A DNA stretch of 64,000 bases from SAR92 clade bacterium H231 (GCA_025153775.1 JAOALC010000002.1:496001-560000); one strand, 5' to 3'; positions 49,773 through 57,933 are shown, counted from the stretch's first letter. Numbers and translations are program-made. Notes: generated by a model from the letters alone, not told the origin.

Positions 49773-50720
49773 ATGACACTTACCGAACTCCGCTATATTA
49801 CTACTCTTGCACAGCTGCAGCATTTTGGCCAGGCGGCGGAGCGCTGCAATGTCAGTCAGCCAACGCTGAGTATAGCGGTTAAAAAACTGGAGCGTGAACT
49901 GGGCGTGGATCTTTTTGAGCGCTCCAAAAGTAGTGTGCGCCCCACCCCTATTGGCGAACAGGTTATCACTCAGTCTCAGCGAGTGCTTGAAGAGGCGGCC
50001 GCCATCAGGGACATCGCCACCTCAGGCAAAGATCAACTCAACAGCCCACTGCATGTGGGGGCTATTTTTACCATTGGTCCCTATCTGTTTCCCCATTTTA
50101 TTCCGCCTCTGCAAAAACAGGCTCCGCAGATGCCTCTGGTTATAGAAGAGGGTTACACCAGCAGTCTGCGCAAACGCCTGCGCAGTGGCGAGGTAGATGT
50201 GATTATTGTTGCCCTGCCATTTAATGAGCCTGACGTGGTGGTACAGCCCCTCTATGAAGAGCCCTTTGTGGTGCTGATTCCCGATAATCACCGCCTGGCC
50301 GCAAAACAGCTTATTGAACACAGCGATCTGGATGGCGAAAATGTTCTAATGATGGGCGAGGGCCATTGCTTTCGAGATCAGGTCATTGAAGCTCTGCCCA
50401 ATATTAATCAGAATTCCTCCAAAGCTGCACCTATTCGCACCATGACTGAGGGCAGCTCTCTTGAGACCCTTTGCTATATGGTGGCATCTGGCCTGGGCAT
50501 CACTATTCTGCCTCAGTCTGCAGCTCTGGGAGCGGCCTACCGTGGCAACAGCTTAGTCAGCCGTCCCTTTGCCGGTGACGCGCCCTCGCGAACTACCGCT
50601 CTGGCCTGGCGAGCCAGTTTTCCCCGGCACAAAGCAATTGACGCCCTGCGCAATGCAATTAACGAGCGCAGCCTCCCTGGCGCAGATATTGTTAAGAGCT
50701 CAGGTTTGAGAAACCTCTAA
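49773..50720 (+). CDS. oxyR: OxyR-type LysR regulator lacking the second redox cysteine
   Basis: A 315-residue LysR-family regulator matching OxyR along its length: winged HTH (HFGQAAERCNVSQPTLSIAVKK) and a substrate-like domain (GAIFTIGPYLFPHFIP, SSLETLCYMVASGLGITILP). The peroxide-sensing cysteine is at residue 199 (MGEGHCFRDQ). Position 208, where OxyR has its disulfide partner, is leucine (EALP, codon CTG at 50394-50396). A cysteine occurs at 234 instead. The start is the ATG at 49773; a TTG at 49746 is less likely. The stop overlaps the recG start (TAATG), as in Pseudomonas oxyR-recG. Confidence 0.9.
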   Translation: MTLTELRYITTLAQLQHFGQAAERCNVSQPTLSIAVKKLERELGVDLFERSKSSVRPTPIGEQVITQSQRVLEEAAAIRDIATSGKDQLNSPLHVGAIFTIGPYLFPHFIPPLQKQAPQMPLVIEEGYTSSLRKRLRSGEVDVIIVALPFNEPDVVVQPLYEEPFVVLIPDNHRLAAKQLIEHSDLDGENVLMMGEGHCFRDQVIEALPNINQNSSKAAPIRTMTEGSSLETLCYMVASGLGITILPQSAALGAAYRGNSLVSRPFAGDAPSRTTALAWRASFPRHKAIDALRNAINERSLPGADIVKSSGLRNL

Positions 50721-52831
50721 TGTCAGAGGTTGGACTGGATAGGCTGAGCGTAGAAACCCTGAATGGTGTTGGACCTGCTCTGGCCAGCAAACTGCACAAA
50801 CTTGGGCTCTTCAGTCTGCAAGATCTACTATTTCATCTGCCCCTGCGCTATATAGACCGCACTCAAATCACCCCCATAGGCGGCATTCAGCCCATGACTG
50901 AAGTAGTGATTGAAGGGGAAGTTCGCGCCAGCGATGTGGTGTTTGGCCGCCGCCGCAGCCTAGTGTGCCGTGTTCAGGACCACAGCGGTGTGGTTACCCT
51001 GAGATTTTTCCACTTTAACCGCGCCCAGCAAGAACGTCTTAAACCGGGCGTCAAACTGCGCTGCTTTGGCGAGGTGCGTCGCGGCAAATCTGGTTTAGAG
51101 CTCTATCATCCAGAGTACCAATATCTAGATACCGCTAACCCCGCTGGGCTGGAAGACACCTTAACGCCCATTTATCCAGCCACCGAGGGTATTACCCAGA
51201 GCCGTATTCGCGACCTCTGCGGCCAGGCACTGAGGCACCTTGATACTCATCAGATTGTCGAGTTAATCCCCGCAGATATTAATAGCGGCCTGGAGCAACA
51301 GTTATCTTATTCACTGGTAGCTGCCCTGCGCCTGTTGCACAATCCGCCCCCGGGAACCGCACTCCATCTGCTGGCCGAAGGCGAGCATCCGGCTCAGCAG
51401 CGACTGGCTGCTGAAGAGTTGATTGCCCACAACCTCAGCCTCTTGCGCCTGCGACAGAAAGTCCAGCTGCAGCAGGCGCCACTACTCAGCGAAGATAAAT
51501 CTGCGCGCAATAAATTCCTTGAACAGCTGCCCTTTGAGCTGACCGCAGCGCAGCAGAGAGTCGCTGCCGAAATTAATAGAGATATCAGCACTGCGATACC
51601 TATGCTGCGGCTGGTGCAGGGTGATGTAGGTTCTGGCAAAACCGTGGTGGCCGCTCTAGCTGCGGTTCAGGCCATAGCCAATGGCAAGCAAGCTGCTCTG
51701 ATGGCACCCACGGAAATCTTGGCTGACCAGCACCGCATCAACTTTGAACAATGGCTGCGCCCGCTGGGTATTCGCGTCGCCTTTCTGACTGGCAAGGTTA
51801 AAGGCAAAGCTCGCGAGGTGCAGTTACAGGCGATCGCCGAGGGGCAGGCCCAGATGGTAATTGGTACCCATGCCCTGTTTCAGGAGACAGTGGCATTTAA
51901 CGATCTGGGTCTGAGTATTATTGATGAGCAGCACCGCTTTGGTGTCCATCAGCGCCTGGCTCTGCGCAACAAAGGCTTTAGCCCAGAGGGTCCGGTTATC
52001 AATGGCCCCGCGCCTCATCAGCTGATTATGACTGCCACACCGATTCCCAGAACACTGGCCATGAGTGCCTATGCTGATCTCGATTGCTCTGTGATTGATG
52101 AACTGCCTCCAGGTCGCACCCCGGTTGAAACTGTGGTGCTAGCCAACCTGAGGCGCAACGATATTATTGAGCGTGTGCGGGCCGCCTGTACTCAGGGGCG
52201 GCAAGCCTACTGGGTGTGCACATTGATCGAAGAGTCTGACGTTCTCGAGGCCCAGGCAGCAGAGGTGACCGCCAGTGAACTGCAACTCATGTTGCCGGGA
52301 CTGCATATTGGCCTGATTCACGGTCGACTCAAGCCCAGAGAAAAGCTGGAAATAATGGATGCCTTTAAATCCGGTGACATTAATCTGTTAGTTGCCACCA
52401 CTGTGATCGAAGTAGGCGTAGATGTGCCCAATGCCAGCCTGATGATTATCGAAAATGCCGAGCGACTGGGCCTGTCTCAGCTGCATCAGCTGCGCGGCCG
52501 TGTCGGTCGGGGCTCTCAGAGTAGTCACTGTGTTTTGCTCTACAGCCCGCCTATTTCAGGTAATGGCAGCGCGCGCCTAAAAATTATGCGTGAAACTAAC
52601 GATGGCTTTAAGATTGCCGAGAAAGATCTTGAACTTCGCGGCCCCGGCGAGGTGTTGGGCACCCGCCAAACCGGTGATATGCAGCTGCATATTGCCGATC
52701 TTCAGCGCGACGCCCATATGTTGCCGCAAATTAAGCATCTAGCCGAAAATCTGTTGCTCAATCATCCGAATTTGGTCGATGGATTGATTGCCCGCTGGCT
52801 CGGCCAAAGCGAACAATATGCTCAGGCCTGA
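50720..52831 (+). CDS. recG: ATP-dependent DNA helicase RecG
   Basis: A 703-residue branch-migration helicase that remodels stalled replication forks and Holliday junctions. An N-terminal wedge/OB domain (about 1-250, GVGPALASKLHKLGLFSLQDLLFHLP) precedes the motor: Walker A LVQGDVGSGKTVVAA, DEQH box SIIDEQHRFGVHQR, motif III TATPIPRTLAM and motif VI QLRGRVGRG. It overlaps oxyR by one base. Confidence 0.97.
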   Translation: MSEVGLDRLSVETLNGVGPALASKLHKLGLFSLQDLLFHLPLRYIDRTQITPIGGIQPMTEVVIEGEVRASDVVFGRRRSLVCRVQDHSGVVTLRFFHFNRAQQERLKPGVKLRCFGEVRRGKSGLELYHPEYQYLDTANPAGLEDTLTPIYPATEGITQSRIRDLCGQALRHLDTHQIVELIPADINSGLEQQLSYSLVAALRLLHNPPPGTALHLLAEGEHPAQQRLAAEELIAHNLSLLRLRQKVQLQQAPLLSEDKSARNKFLEQLPFELTAAQQRVAAEINRDISTAIPMLRLVQGDVGSGKTVVAALAAVQAIANGKQAALMAPTEILADQHRINFEQWLRPLGIRVAFLTGKVKGKAREVQLQAIAEGQAQMVIGTHALFQETVAFNDLGLSIIDEQHRFGVHQRLALRNKGFSPEGPVINGPAPHQLIMTATPIPRTLAMSAYADLDCSVIDELPPGRTPVETVVLANLRRNDIIERVRAACTQGRQAYWVCTLIEESDVLEAQAAEVTASELQLMLPGLHIGLIHGRLKPREKLEIMDAFKSGDINLLVATTVIEVGVDVPNASLMIIENAERLGLSQLHQLRGRVGRGSQSSHCVLLYSPPISGNGSARLKIMRETNDGFKIAEKDLELRGPGEVLGTRQTGDMQLHIADLQRDAHMLPQIKHLAENLLLNHPNLVDGLIARWLGQSEQYAQA

Positions 52832-52921
52832 CAGGGTAAAAACTGTCTAAATTTTTATCTCTGAATTGTTTCATTTTTATGACAACGCCCTATACTGCCA
52901 GTTGAATAAGAGGATGGCATT

Positions 52922-53602
52922 ATGGCTTTTAGTAACCCTATATCTAACCTATTTGGCAAGTCGCCGATCAAACCATTACAAGAGCATATGTCACTGGCTG
53001 TGAGCTGTGCCTCGCAGCTAGAGCCCTTCTTTGATGCGGTAATCACCAACAAGTGGTCCAAGGCCAGCAAAGTCTTTGACCAAATTGTTGAGAGCGAAAA
53101 CCATGCAGATGAGCTTAAAAAGCAATTTCGCTTAAATATGCCAAAAAGCTTATTTATGCCTGTCTCGCGCACAGATTTACTGAATATTCTTGCCCAGCAA
53201 GATGAAATTGCCAATATGGCCAAGGACGTTTGCGGTATTGTTCTGGGTCGCGAGATGGATATACCAGCGGCACTGCAGGCCGATCTTATCGGCTTTGTAA
53301 AAAGTGCCATAGAAACCTGTGAGAAAGCGCTTAAAGCTATCAATGAGCTGGATGAATTGCTGGAAACCGGCTTTACCGGACAGGAAGTTAAGTTTGTACA
53401 AAAGTTAATACGCGAGCTGGATGCTCAGGAGCAGAAGGTCGACAAAAAAGAGCGCAAGCTCCGTCACCGCCTGTTTAAGCTGGAAGCTGATATGCCTCCA
53501 GTGAATGTAATGTTCCTGTACAGCACCATAGATAATATAGGTGCCATTGCAGATACCGCAGAGCGCGTGGGCAATAGCCTCGAACTCTTACTCGCCAAAT
53601 AA
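52922..53602 (+). CDS. PhoU-like DUF47 (TIGR00153) protein
   Basis: A 226-residue helical protein of the DUF47/PhoU_div family: MAFSNPISNLFGKSPIKPLQEHM, DQIVESENHADELKKQFR and DNIGAIADTAERVGNSLELLL. Such proteins are nearly always encoded next to Pit phosphate transporters and are thought to modulate them. The pit gene follows after 21 bp. Confidence 0.92.
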   Translation: MAFSNPISNLFGKSPIKPLQEHMSLAVSCASQLEPFFDAVITNKWSKASKVFDQIVESENHADELKKQFRLNMPKSLFMPVSRTDLLNILAQQDEIANMAKDVCGIVLGREMDIPAALQADLIGFVKSAIETCEKALKAINELDELLETGFTGQEVKFVQKLIRELDAQEQKVDKKERKLRHRLFKLEADMPPVNVMFLYSTIDNIGAIADTAERVGNSLELLLAK

Positions 53603-53623
53603 CTAACTTCCGGGTCTGAGATT

Positions 53624-54904
53624 ATGGATATATTTTCCACCTACGGCACCATCCTTATTATTATGGCTGCCTCCTTTGGCTTTTTTATGGCCTGGGGTGT
53701 AGGCGCCAATGATGTAGCCAATGCAATGGGTACCTCTGTTGGCTCCAAAGCGCTAACCATTAAGCAGGCGATTCTAATCGCCATGGTGTTTGAATTTGCC
53801 GGGGCCTATCTGGCCGGCGGCGAAGTGACCTCTACCATTCGCAAAGGTATTGTAGATTCTGCAGTATTTACCGATCAGCCCGATCTACTGGTATTCGGTA
53901 TGCTATCGGCCCTGCTGGCCGCTGGCACCTGGCTGGCGGTCGCCAGCTATATGGGCTGGCCGGTTTCCACAACCCACAGTATTGTTGGAGCCATTGTTGG
54001 CTTCGCCGCAGTGGGCGTGTCCTATGATGCGGTCAACTGGACCAAGGTAAGCACCATTGTCGCCAGTTGGGTGGTTTCACCTGTGATGGCGGGCACCATC
54101 TCCTTTGCTATCTTTAGAAGCGTGCAGCGGCTGATCCTAATTCAGGACAACCCCTTTGACCGAGCTAAAAAATACGCGCCCATGTATATGTTTGCCGTAG
54201 GCTTTCTGATGGCTATGGTGACCTTGCTAAAAGGATTGAAGCATGTATTTAAAGATATAGGCATCAAACTCTCCTACGGCGAGAATGTTCTTGTGGCCAT
54301 AGGCTTTGGTATTTTCGTGACCATAATAGGTACCTATCTGCTCAGCAAGGTAGAGCGCGATACCAGCAAAGAGGAAGACAACCGATTTTATAATGTCGAG
54401 AAGGTATTTGCCGTACTGATGATCTTTACGGCCTGTAGCATGGCTTTTGCCCATGGCTCCAATGATGTGGCCAATGCCGTGGGTCCCCTGGCTGCAGTGG
54501 TCAATGTGGTTAATGCTGGCGGTGATATAGCCGCCAAAAGTACCATGCCTAGCTGGATTCTGCTGTTGGGTGGCGCAGGTATAGTTTTCGGCCTGGCGAC
54601 CTACGGGTTTAAAGTAATGGGCACTATAGGCCGCAAAATTACCGAGCTGACACCAAGCCGCGGCTTTGCTGCAGAACTGGGTGCTGCCGCCACAGTGGTA
54701 CTTGCCTCAGGTACAGGCCTACCGATTTCCACCACCCACACCTTAGTGGGCGCAGTATTGGGTGTAGGTATGGCCCGGGGCATTGGTGCAATCAACCTGA
54801 AAATGGTTGGCTCTATCTTTCTCTCATGGGTAGTGACACTTCCCGCTGGTGCGGCTCTGTCTATTCTGTTTTTCTTCTTCTTTAAAGGGGTATTTGGCGC
54901 CTAG
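53624..54904 (+). CDS. pit: Low-affinity inorganic phosphate transporter (PiT family)
   Basis: A 426-residue polytopic symporter with the two inverted-repeat signatures GVGANDVANAMGTSVGS (about 26-42) and AHGSNDVANAVGPLAA (about 277-292). SYMGWPVSTTHSIVGAIVG and GTGLPISTTHTLVGAVLGV are the paired THT motifs. About ten membrane helices are apparent. It takes up metal-phosphate with cations. A strong terminator follows. Confidence 0.95.
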   Translation: MDIFSTYGTILIIMAASFGFFMAWGVGANDVANAMGTSVGSKALTIKQAILIAMVFEFAGAYLAGGEVTSTIRKGIVDSAVFTDQPDLLVFGMLSALLAAGTWLAVASYMGWPVSTTHSIVGAIVGFAAVGVSYDAVNWTKVSTIVASWVVSPVMAGTISFAIFRSVQRLILIQDNPFDRAKKYAPMYMFAVGFLMAMVTLLKGLKHVFKDIGIKLSYGENVLVAIGFGIFVTIIGTYLLSKVERDTSKEEDNRFYNVEKVFAVLMIFTACSMAFAHGSNDVANAVGPLAAVVNVVNAGGDIAAKSTMPSWILLLGGAGIVFGLATYGFKVMGTIGRKITELTPSRGFAAELGAAATVVLASGTGLPISTTHTLVGAVLGVGMARGIGAINLKMVGSIFLSWVVTLPAGAALSILFFFFFKGVFGA

Positions 54905-54930
54905 CGACTCTGGTTACCTGGCCCTAGCCA

Positions 54931-54966
54931 AAAGCCCGACAGTCTATGCAGAGGTCGGGCTTTTTT
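54931..54966 (+). terminator. Intrinsic terminator after pit
   Basis: GCCCGAC (54934-54940) and GTCGGGC (54954-54960) with a 13-base loop, preceded by AAA and followed by TTTTTT. It also lies 22 bp downstream of the convergent ACT-domain gene. Confidence 0.9.
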
Positions 54967-54988
54967 GTGTTCCCAGTAAAAGTCGCAA

Positions 54989-55390
54989 TCAGAGGTTATT
55001 GAGATTATTTAGCAAATCAAACGCTGTGTCGGCCTGCGCCGCAGGGACAAAAAGATGATCATGGTAATAGCCAGCTATCATATTTACGCTGATATCATAG
55101 ACCGCCAGCTTGCCAGCAACCACAGCAGTTAAACCCACGGACTCGAGACTGGAGTGAACCTGCAGACTGATGCAGCGAAATAGCCCCGCATACTCCAGAC
55201 CCATAGCATCGGCATTGGCGCGACTCACCACCAGGGTAAGCCCCTCCTGCTCCTGGAAACTGGCAATAGGTGAGGCCTCTGAATAGTCGCCATATTTGCC
55301 ATCAGGCAGAGTACAAAATGCATAGGTCTCGTCTAGCATCAATGGCGACAGCGTCTGCAATATAGCTTTTAAGTCTGTTTCACCGGACAT
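54989..55390 (-). CDS. ACT-domain protein (ACT_3 type)
   Basis: A 133-residue protein with two ACT-like halves: residues 1-60 (MSGETDLKAILQTLSPLMLD, EGLTLVVSRANADAMGL) and 65-133 (LQVHSSLESVGLTAVVAGKL, AGYYHDHLFVPAAQA). This is the pattern of the ACT_3/ACT_7 amino-acid-binding family. I start it at the ATG at 55390, because the 36 residues before it are the neighbouring small gene in another frame. The stop of that gene is one base away (TAA-T-ATG). Ligand unknown. Confidence 0.85.
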   Translation of the reverse strand: MSGETDLKAILQTLSPLMLDETYAFCTLPDGKYGDYSEASPIASFQEQEGLTLVVSRANADAMGLEYAGLFRCISLQVHSSLESVGLTAVVAGKLAVYDISVNMIAGYYHDHLFVPAAQADTAFDLLNNLNNL

Positions 55391-55391
55391 A

Positions 55392-55559
55392 TTATTTATC
55401 TTTGGCTTTTGCGAGAAACACAAAGGGTAATGCCAAGGGGCCAAAAAATAATCCCATAAAACCCCAAAAGCGCGCATCGGCGTTACGGTTGGCTGCAACC
55501 TGATAACACAGATAAATACAGAGTATATTTAGCGCCACTAATGCATAGGCCGTGGGCAT
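55392..55559 (-). CDS. 55-residue small membrane protein
   Basis: A short frame read directly: MPTAYALVALNILCIYLCYQ, then VAANRNADARFWGFMGLFFG, and a final hydrophobic helix ending FVFLAKAKDK. Two membrane helices flank a short polar loop. GAGGAG lies 8 bases before the ATG, and the stop is coupled to the following ACT-domain gene. The FWGFMGLFFGPLA pattern is common in small inner-membrane proteins. Function unknown. Confidence 0.75.
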   Translation of the reverse strand: MPTAYALVALNILCIYLCYQVAANRNADARFWGFMGLFFGPLALPFVFLAKAKDK

Positions 55560-55595
55560 TATGTTTGCTCCTCTTATTATTGAGGCTATATTGTA

Positions 55596-55922
55596 TTAGC
55601 CTATTACCCTGTCCAGCAATGCCTTTAGGGGCGCAGCGGCCCAGGCATATTTGCAGTACAGGGCCTTTAATGATCCGCATATTCCCGATTGGGGCGTATT
55701 TTGCTGTAATTCTTCCACCTGTGTTTTGAGTGCAAGATAGTCTTTTTCGGGAATGGCTTGATCGGCCACAAGATTCTGTAAAGCTTGATAAAACTGATCA
55801 AAGTCCGCCGCCTCAAGATTAGTAATCTGCTCCGCCCGCAAGCGGCTGCCATGTCCCTGGCTAATGTTACCAATAACGGCATTGCCCCCCGAGATATTGA
55901 TATGCATGCCAGACTTGCTCAT
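55596..55922 (-). CDS. Small protein with N-terminal Gly/Asn motif shared with its neighbour (gene A)
   Basis: A 108-residue protein of unknown family. Residues 6-23 (MHINISGGNAVIGNISQG) closely match residues 255-272 of the preceding gene (MNINISGGKVNMGNVVQG). The remainder (about 27-108) is predicted helical (FDQFYQALQNLV, DYLALKTQVEELQ), ending in a hydrophobic stretch with two cysteines (KALYCKYAWAAAPLKALLD). Its start overlaps the neighbour's stop (ATGA, 55919-55922). The shared motif resembles paired amyloid signalling motifs; a function in signal reception or membrane action is inference. Confidence 0.75.
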   Translation of the reverse strand: MSKSGMHINISGGNAVIGNISQGHGSRLRAEQITNLEAADFDQFYQALQNLVADQAIPEKDYLALKTQVEELQQNTPQSGICGSLKALYCKYAWAAAPLKALLDRVIG

Positions 55923-56017
55923 GCCTTGGCACCTTTGACAGCTGCGCCAATCTTATTCATTGCCCCCTGAACCACATTGCCCATATTGACCTTACCGCCC
56001 GAGATATTGATATTCAT
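55854..56017. repeat. Coding direct repeat encoding the shared INISGG motif
   Basis: The motif DNA occurs twice, at 55854-55907 (in gene A) and 55964-56017 (in gene B), 110 bp apart and in the same orientation. A 16-base core (CCCGAGATATTGATAT on the plus strand) is identical at 55888-55903 and 55998-56013, while the rest has diverged at DNA level but keeps the residue pattern. This suggests duplication followed by selection on the protein motif. Confidence 0.8.
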
Positions 56018-56779
56018 GCTCTGAAGTTTTTGAGCTTTAAGATCGCTGGTATCTATACCATTTTTTTCTAGCGCCACCACCATGGCGTCGAATACTGTTT
56101 CACTGATAGAACGGACCAGAGTAGAAATATCAATATCATTGTAGGCACTGGAATAGACGGTTCTCACTCTACTCAGCAGATTGGTCTCATGCCTTAAATA
56201 GGGGGCAATCCAAAATAGCAGTGTAAACGGCGAATAAGCAATTAATTTAAATTTGGCATCGTTGTCTACATAGCCGCCTACAATCACGCGCCATTCAAAG
56301 GAGCGCATAGCGCCAAAACTGCTCTGATTAACAATCAGAGTAATAGTGGTACCGCGCTGGGTAGAGGTAGCTTCGCCTTTGAGAAAAGTTCGCTCCTCAA
56401 AAGACCGCAGTTCTTTGTCTTTATCGGTAATTACTATGGGTTCCAACGCAGCTATGGGAGTCTTGGTTTTGAGTTCTGCCTCTACTGTGGCAAACAGATC
56501 ATCCTCAATTTTAATAGGGTGGTGAAAAATATGCTGAATATGAGTAGTTACCTGACCAAAGTATTTAAACGGCAGCGCCTTGTTAAAACTGTTGGCGCTA
56601 GAAATAGCTTCGTCGATATCATTGCGCAAAAGTGCTGCGGTAATAAGGCTAAACAGACTGAGAGGAATCAACCAAAACCCCAGAGTAATTACGGTTAAAT
56701 ACAGATGGACCAAAACAGCTGTAGCCACTGTGCGTTTTTTAACACGGTTATTTACATTGTGAGAATCTAATAAATCCAT
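55919..56779 (-). CDS. Membrane protein with C-terminal Gly/Asn motif (gene B)
   Basis: A 286-residue protein with no recognised family. Two adjacent hydrophobic segments (about 17-50, VLVHLYLTVITLGFWLIPLS) form an N-terminal hairpin. A soluble region of alpha/beta character (about 60-200) contains a further hydrophobic stretch (FTLLFWIAPYL). A helical segment follows (about 219-250, STLVRSISETVFDAMVVALE). The tail holds the motif at 255-272 and an Ala/Lys/Gly-rich end. It stands between a small secreted protein gene and gene A, all cotranscribed leftward. Confidence 0.78.
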   Translation of the reverse strand: MDLLDSHNVNNRVKKRTVATAVLVHLYLTVITLGFWLIPLSLFSLITAALLRNDIDEAISSANSFNKALPFKYFGQVTTHIQHIFHHPIKIEDDLFATVEAELKTKTPIAALEPIVITDKDKELRSFEERTFLKGEATSTQRGTTITLIVNQSSFGAMRSFEWRVIVGGYVDNDAKFKLIAYSPFTLLFWIAPYLRHETNLLSRVRTVYSSAYNDIDISTLVRSISETVFDAMVVALEKNGIDTSDLKAQKLQSMNINISGGKVNMGNVVQGAMNKIGAAVKGAKA

Positions 56780-56841
56780 TTTTATATCTCCTTGTTTTTA
56801 AACTCCTCGACTGATTTAAAACACAATCTAGTTAACCTAAT

Positions 56842-57114
56842 TTACTTAGGGTTGTAGCTCTGTTCCTTTTTAGCTTTTTTATACTCTGGTGGCGCCGTAG
56901 TTTTTGTAGGCTCGGGAGCCACCTGAGATAACTGGGGAATCTTGTCGGGCTGCAGTTTTGGAACAACCTGGGGATCTGGCGCTGCAGGCGCCATGGGCAC
57001 CAATAATTGTGATTTTTTTATTTCTTCACTATTGTCCTGTGCACTGATATCAGTGCACAGAAAAATTAAACAAAAAGCCGCGGCGGCTGTGGGAACCCTA
57101 TTTTTTAACGCCAT
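56842..57114 (-). CDS. Small secreted Pro-rich protein (gene C)
   Basis: A 90-residue protein. A signal peptide (MALKNRVPTAAAAFCLIFL) would be cut after DISA. The mature ~65 residues are rich in Pro, Gln and Lys (PMAPAAPDPQVVPKLQPDKI) and end in a basic stretch (EYKKAKKEQSYNPK). No domain is recognised. AGAGG lies 7 bases before the ATG. It starts 13 bp after gene D and is probably a periplasmic spacer or linker partner of the membrane proteins on either side. Confidence 0.7.
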   Translation of the reverse strand: MALKNRVPTAAAAFCLIFLCTDISAQDNSEEIKKSQLLVPMAPAAPDPQVVPKLQPDKIPQLSQVAPEPTKTTAPPEYKKAKKEQSYNPK

Positions 57115-57127
57115 TATTAAGCCTCTA

Positions 57128-57811
57128 TCAACAGTAACAGGGCGCTGGACTAACGTTCACAACCTGCCCTGTAAAAGTATTTATGGTTTCATCAAAACAG
57201 CCTTGATTGGGATAGGATACTCTGCGTACAAACAGCACATTGTTGATCCAATTTTGGCAGAGCACTACGGGACCGTAGTACTGCGAAAGAGCACCAGAAT
57301 GAGAATCTTCCGGCTCGAAATCCGAGTCATAATCTGGCCATTGGTCTTCAGGCCATTCATCTTGGTAATCGAACTGATCGGCCATTGCGCTGCTAAAAAG
57401 GTTGATAGCAGCAGTGTCAGAAATATTGGCAGAAAAAATGGCATCAATGGATACCCATTCAAAGAACTGCTTTTTTGCTGGCGTGGTAACTCTGATAAGT
57501 ACATCACCAGATTTACAAATAGTGGCGTCAACTGCCACATTAAAATCATTGATCAATGGGTCCATTGGAGCCATGCCGCAGGTCATATTTTTGCGCCACA
57601 TCTCATTGCGCATTTCTGCGATCTTGGAGGTACCAAAGTCTACATCGCGGGATCTGGATTCATAGAGCTCTTTAAAGGTGGGCACGGCGCCGACCAGAGC
57701 AATTACGAAGGTGGGATAAACCAATATCCACTGCCACCATTTTTTTGGCTGTGCCACCGCAGTGCTGTTACCTGAACGAGCAGGAGCAGTATCTTGTTGG
57801 CCATCTTCCAT
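57128..57811 (-). CDS. Single-pass membrane protein with Cys-containing periplasmic domain (gene D)
   Basis: A 227-residue protein. A polar N-terminus is followed by one membrane helix (about 24-45, KKWWQWILVYPTFVIALVGA) and an extracytoplasmic domain with several cysteines (C78, C98 and four more towards the C-terminus: VVLCQN, NQGCFD, APCYC). An acidic Asp/Glu/Pro-rich segment (EWPEDQWPDYDSDFEPED) lies near residue 150. No family recognised. GAGG lies 7 bases before the ATG. It is the first gene of the leftward set D-C-B-A. Confidence 0.72.
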   Translation of the reverse strand: MEDGQQDTAPARSGNSTAVAQPKKWWQWILVYPTFVIALVGAVPTFKELYESRSRDVDFGTSKIAEMRNEMWRKNMTCGMAPMDPLINDFNVAVDATICKSGDVLIRVTTPAKKQFFEWVSIDAIFSANISDTAAINLFSSAMADQFDYQDEWPEDQWPDYDSDFEPEDSHSGALSQYYGPVVLCQNWINNVLFVRRVSYPNQGCFDETINTFTGQVVNVSPAPCYC

Positions 57812-57835
57812 GATGAAACCTCGTCTGTGACTATA

Positions 57836-57933
57836 CTATTTGGACTACGCTATTTGGACTATGCTATCTAGACTTTGCTACTTGAACTAGATTGCTTGAG
57901 CTAAATTGCTTGAGCTAAATTGCCTAAATTGAA
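57836..57933. repeat. 14-bp degenerate tandem repeat upstream of genes D-A
   Basis: Seven consecutive 14-base units: CTATTTGGACTACG, CTATTTGGACTATG, CTATCTAGACTTTG, CTACTTGAACTAGA, TTGCTTGAGCTAAA (twice) and TTGCCTAAATTGAA. The units drift progressively from left to right. The array occupies most of the 217-bp gap between gene D and the CMD-family gene, which otherwise holds no gene. It lies where the promoter of the D-C-B-A set should be. Confidence 0.85.

Noticed and set aside
56942-57775. A 277-codon rightward open frame opposite genes C and D
   Set aside because: It starts at TTG, has no family resemblance or secretion pattern, and lies opposite two frames that each have a good ribosome site, a signal peptide or membrane helix, and operon spacing.
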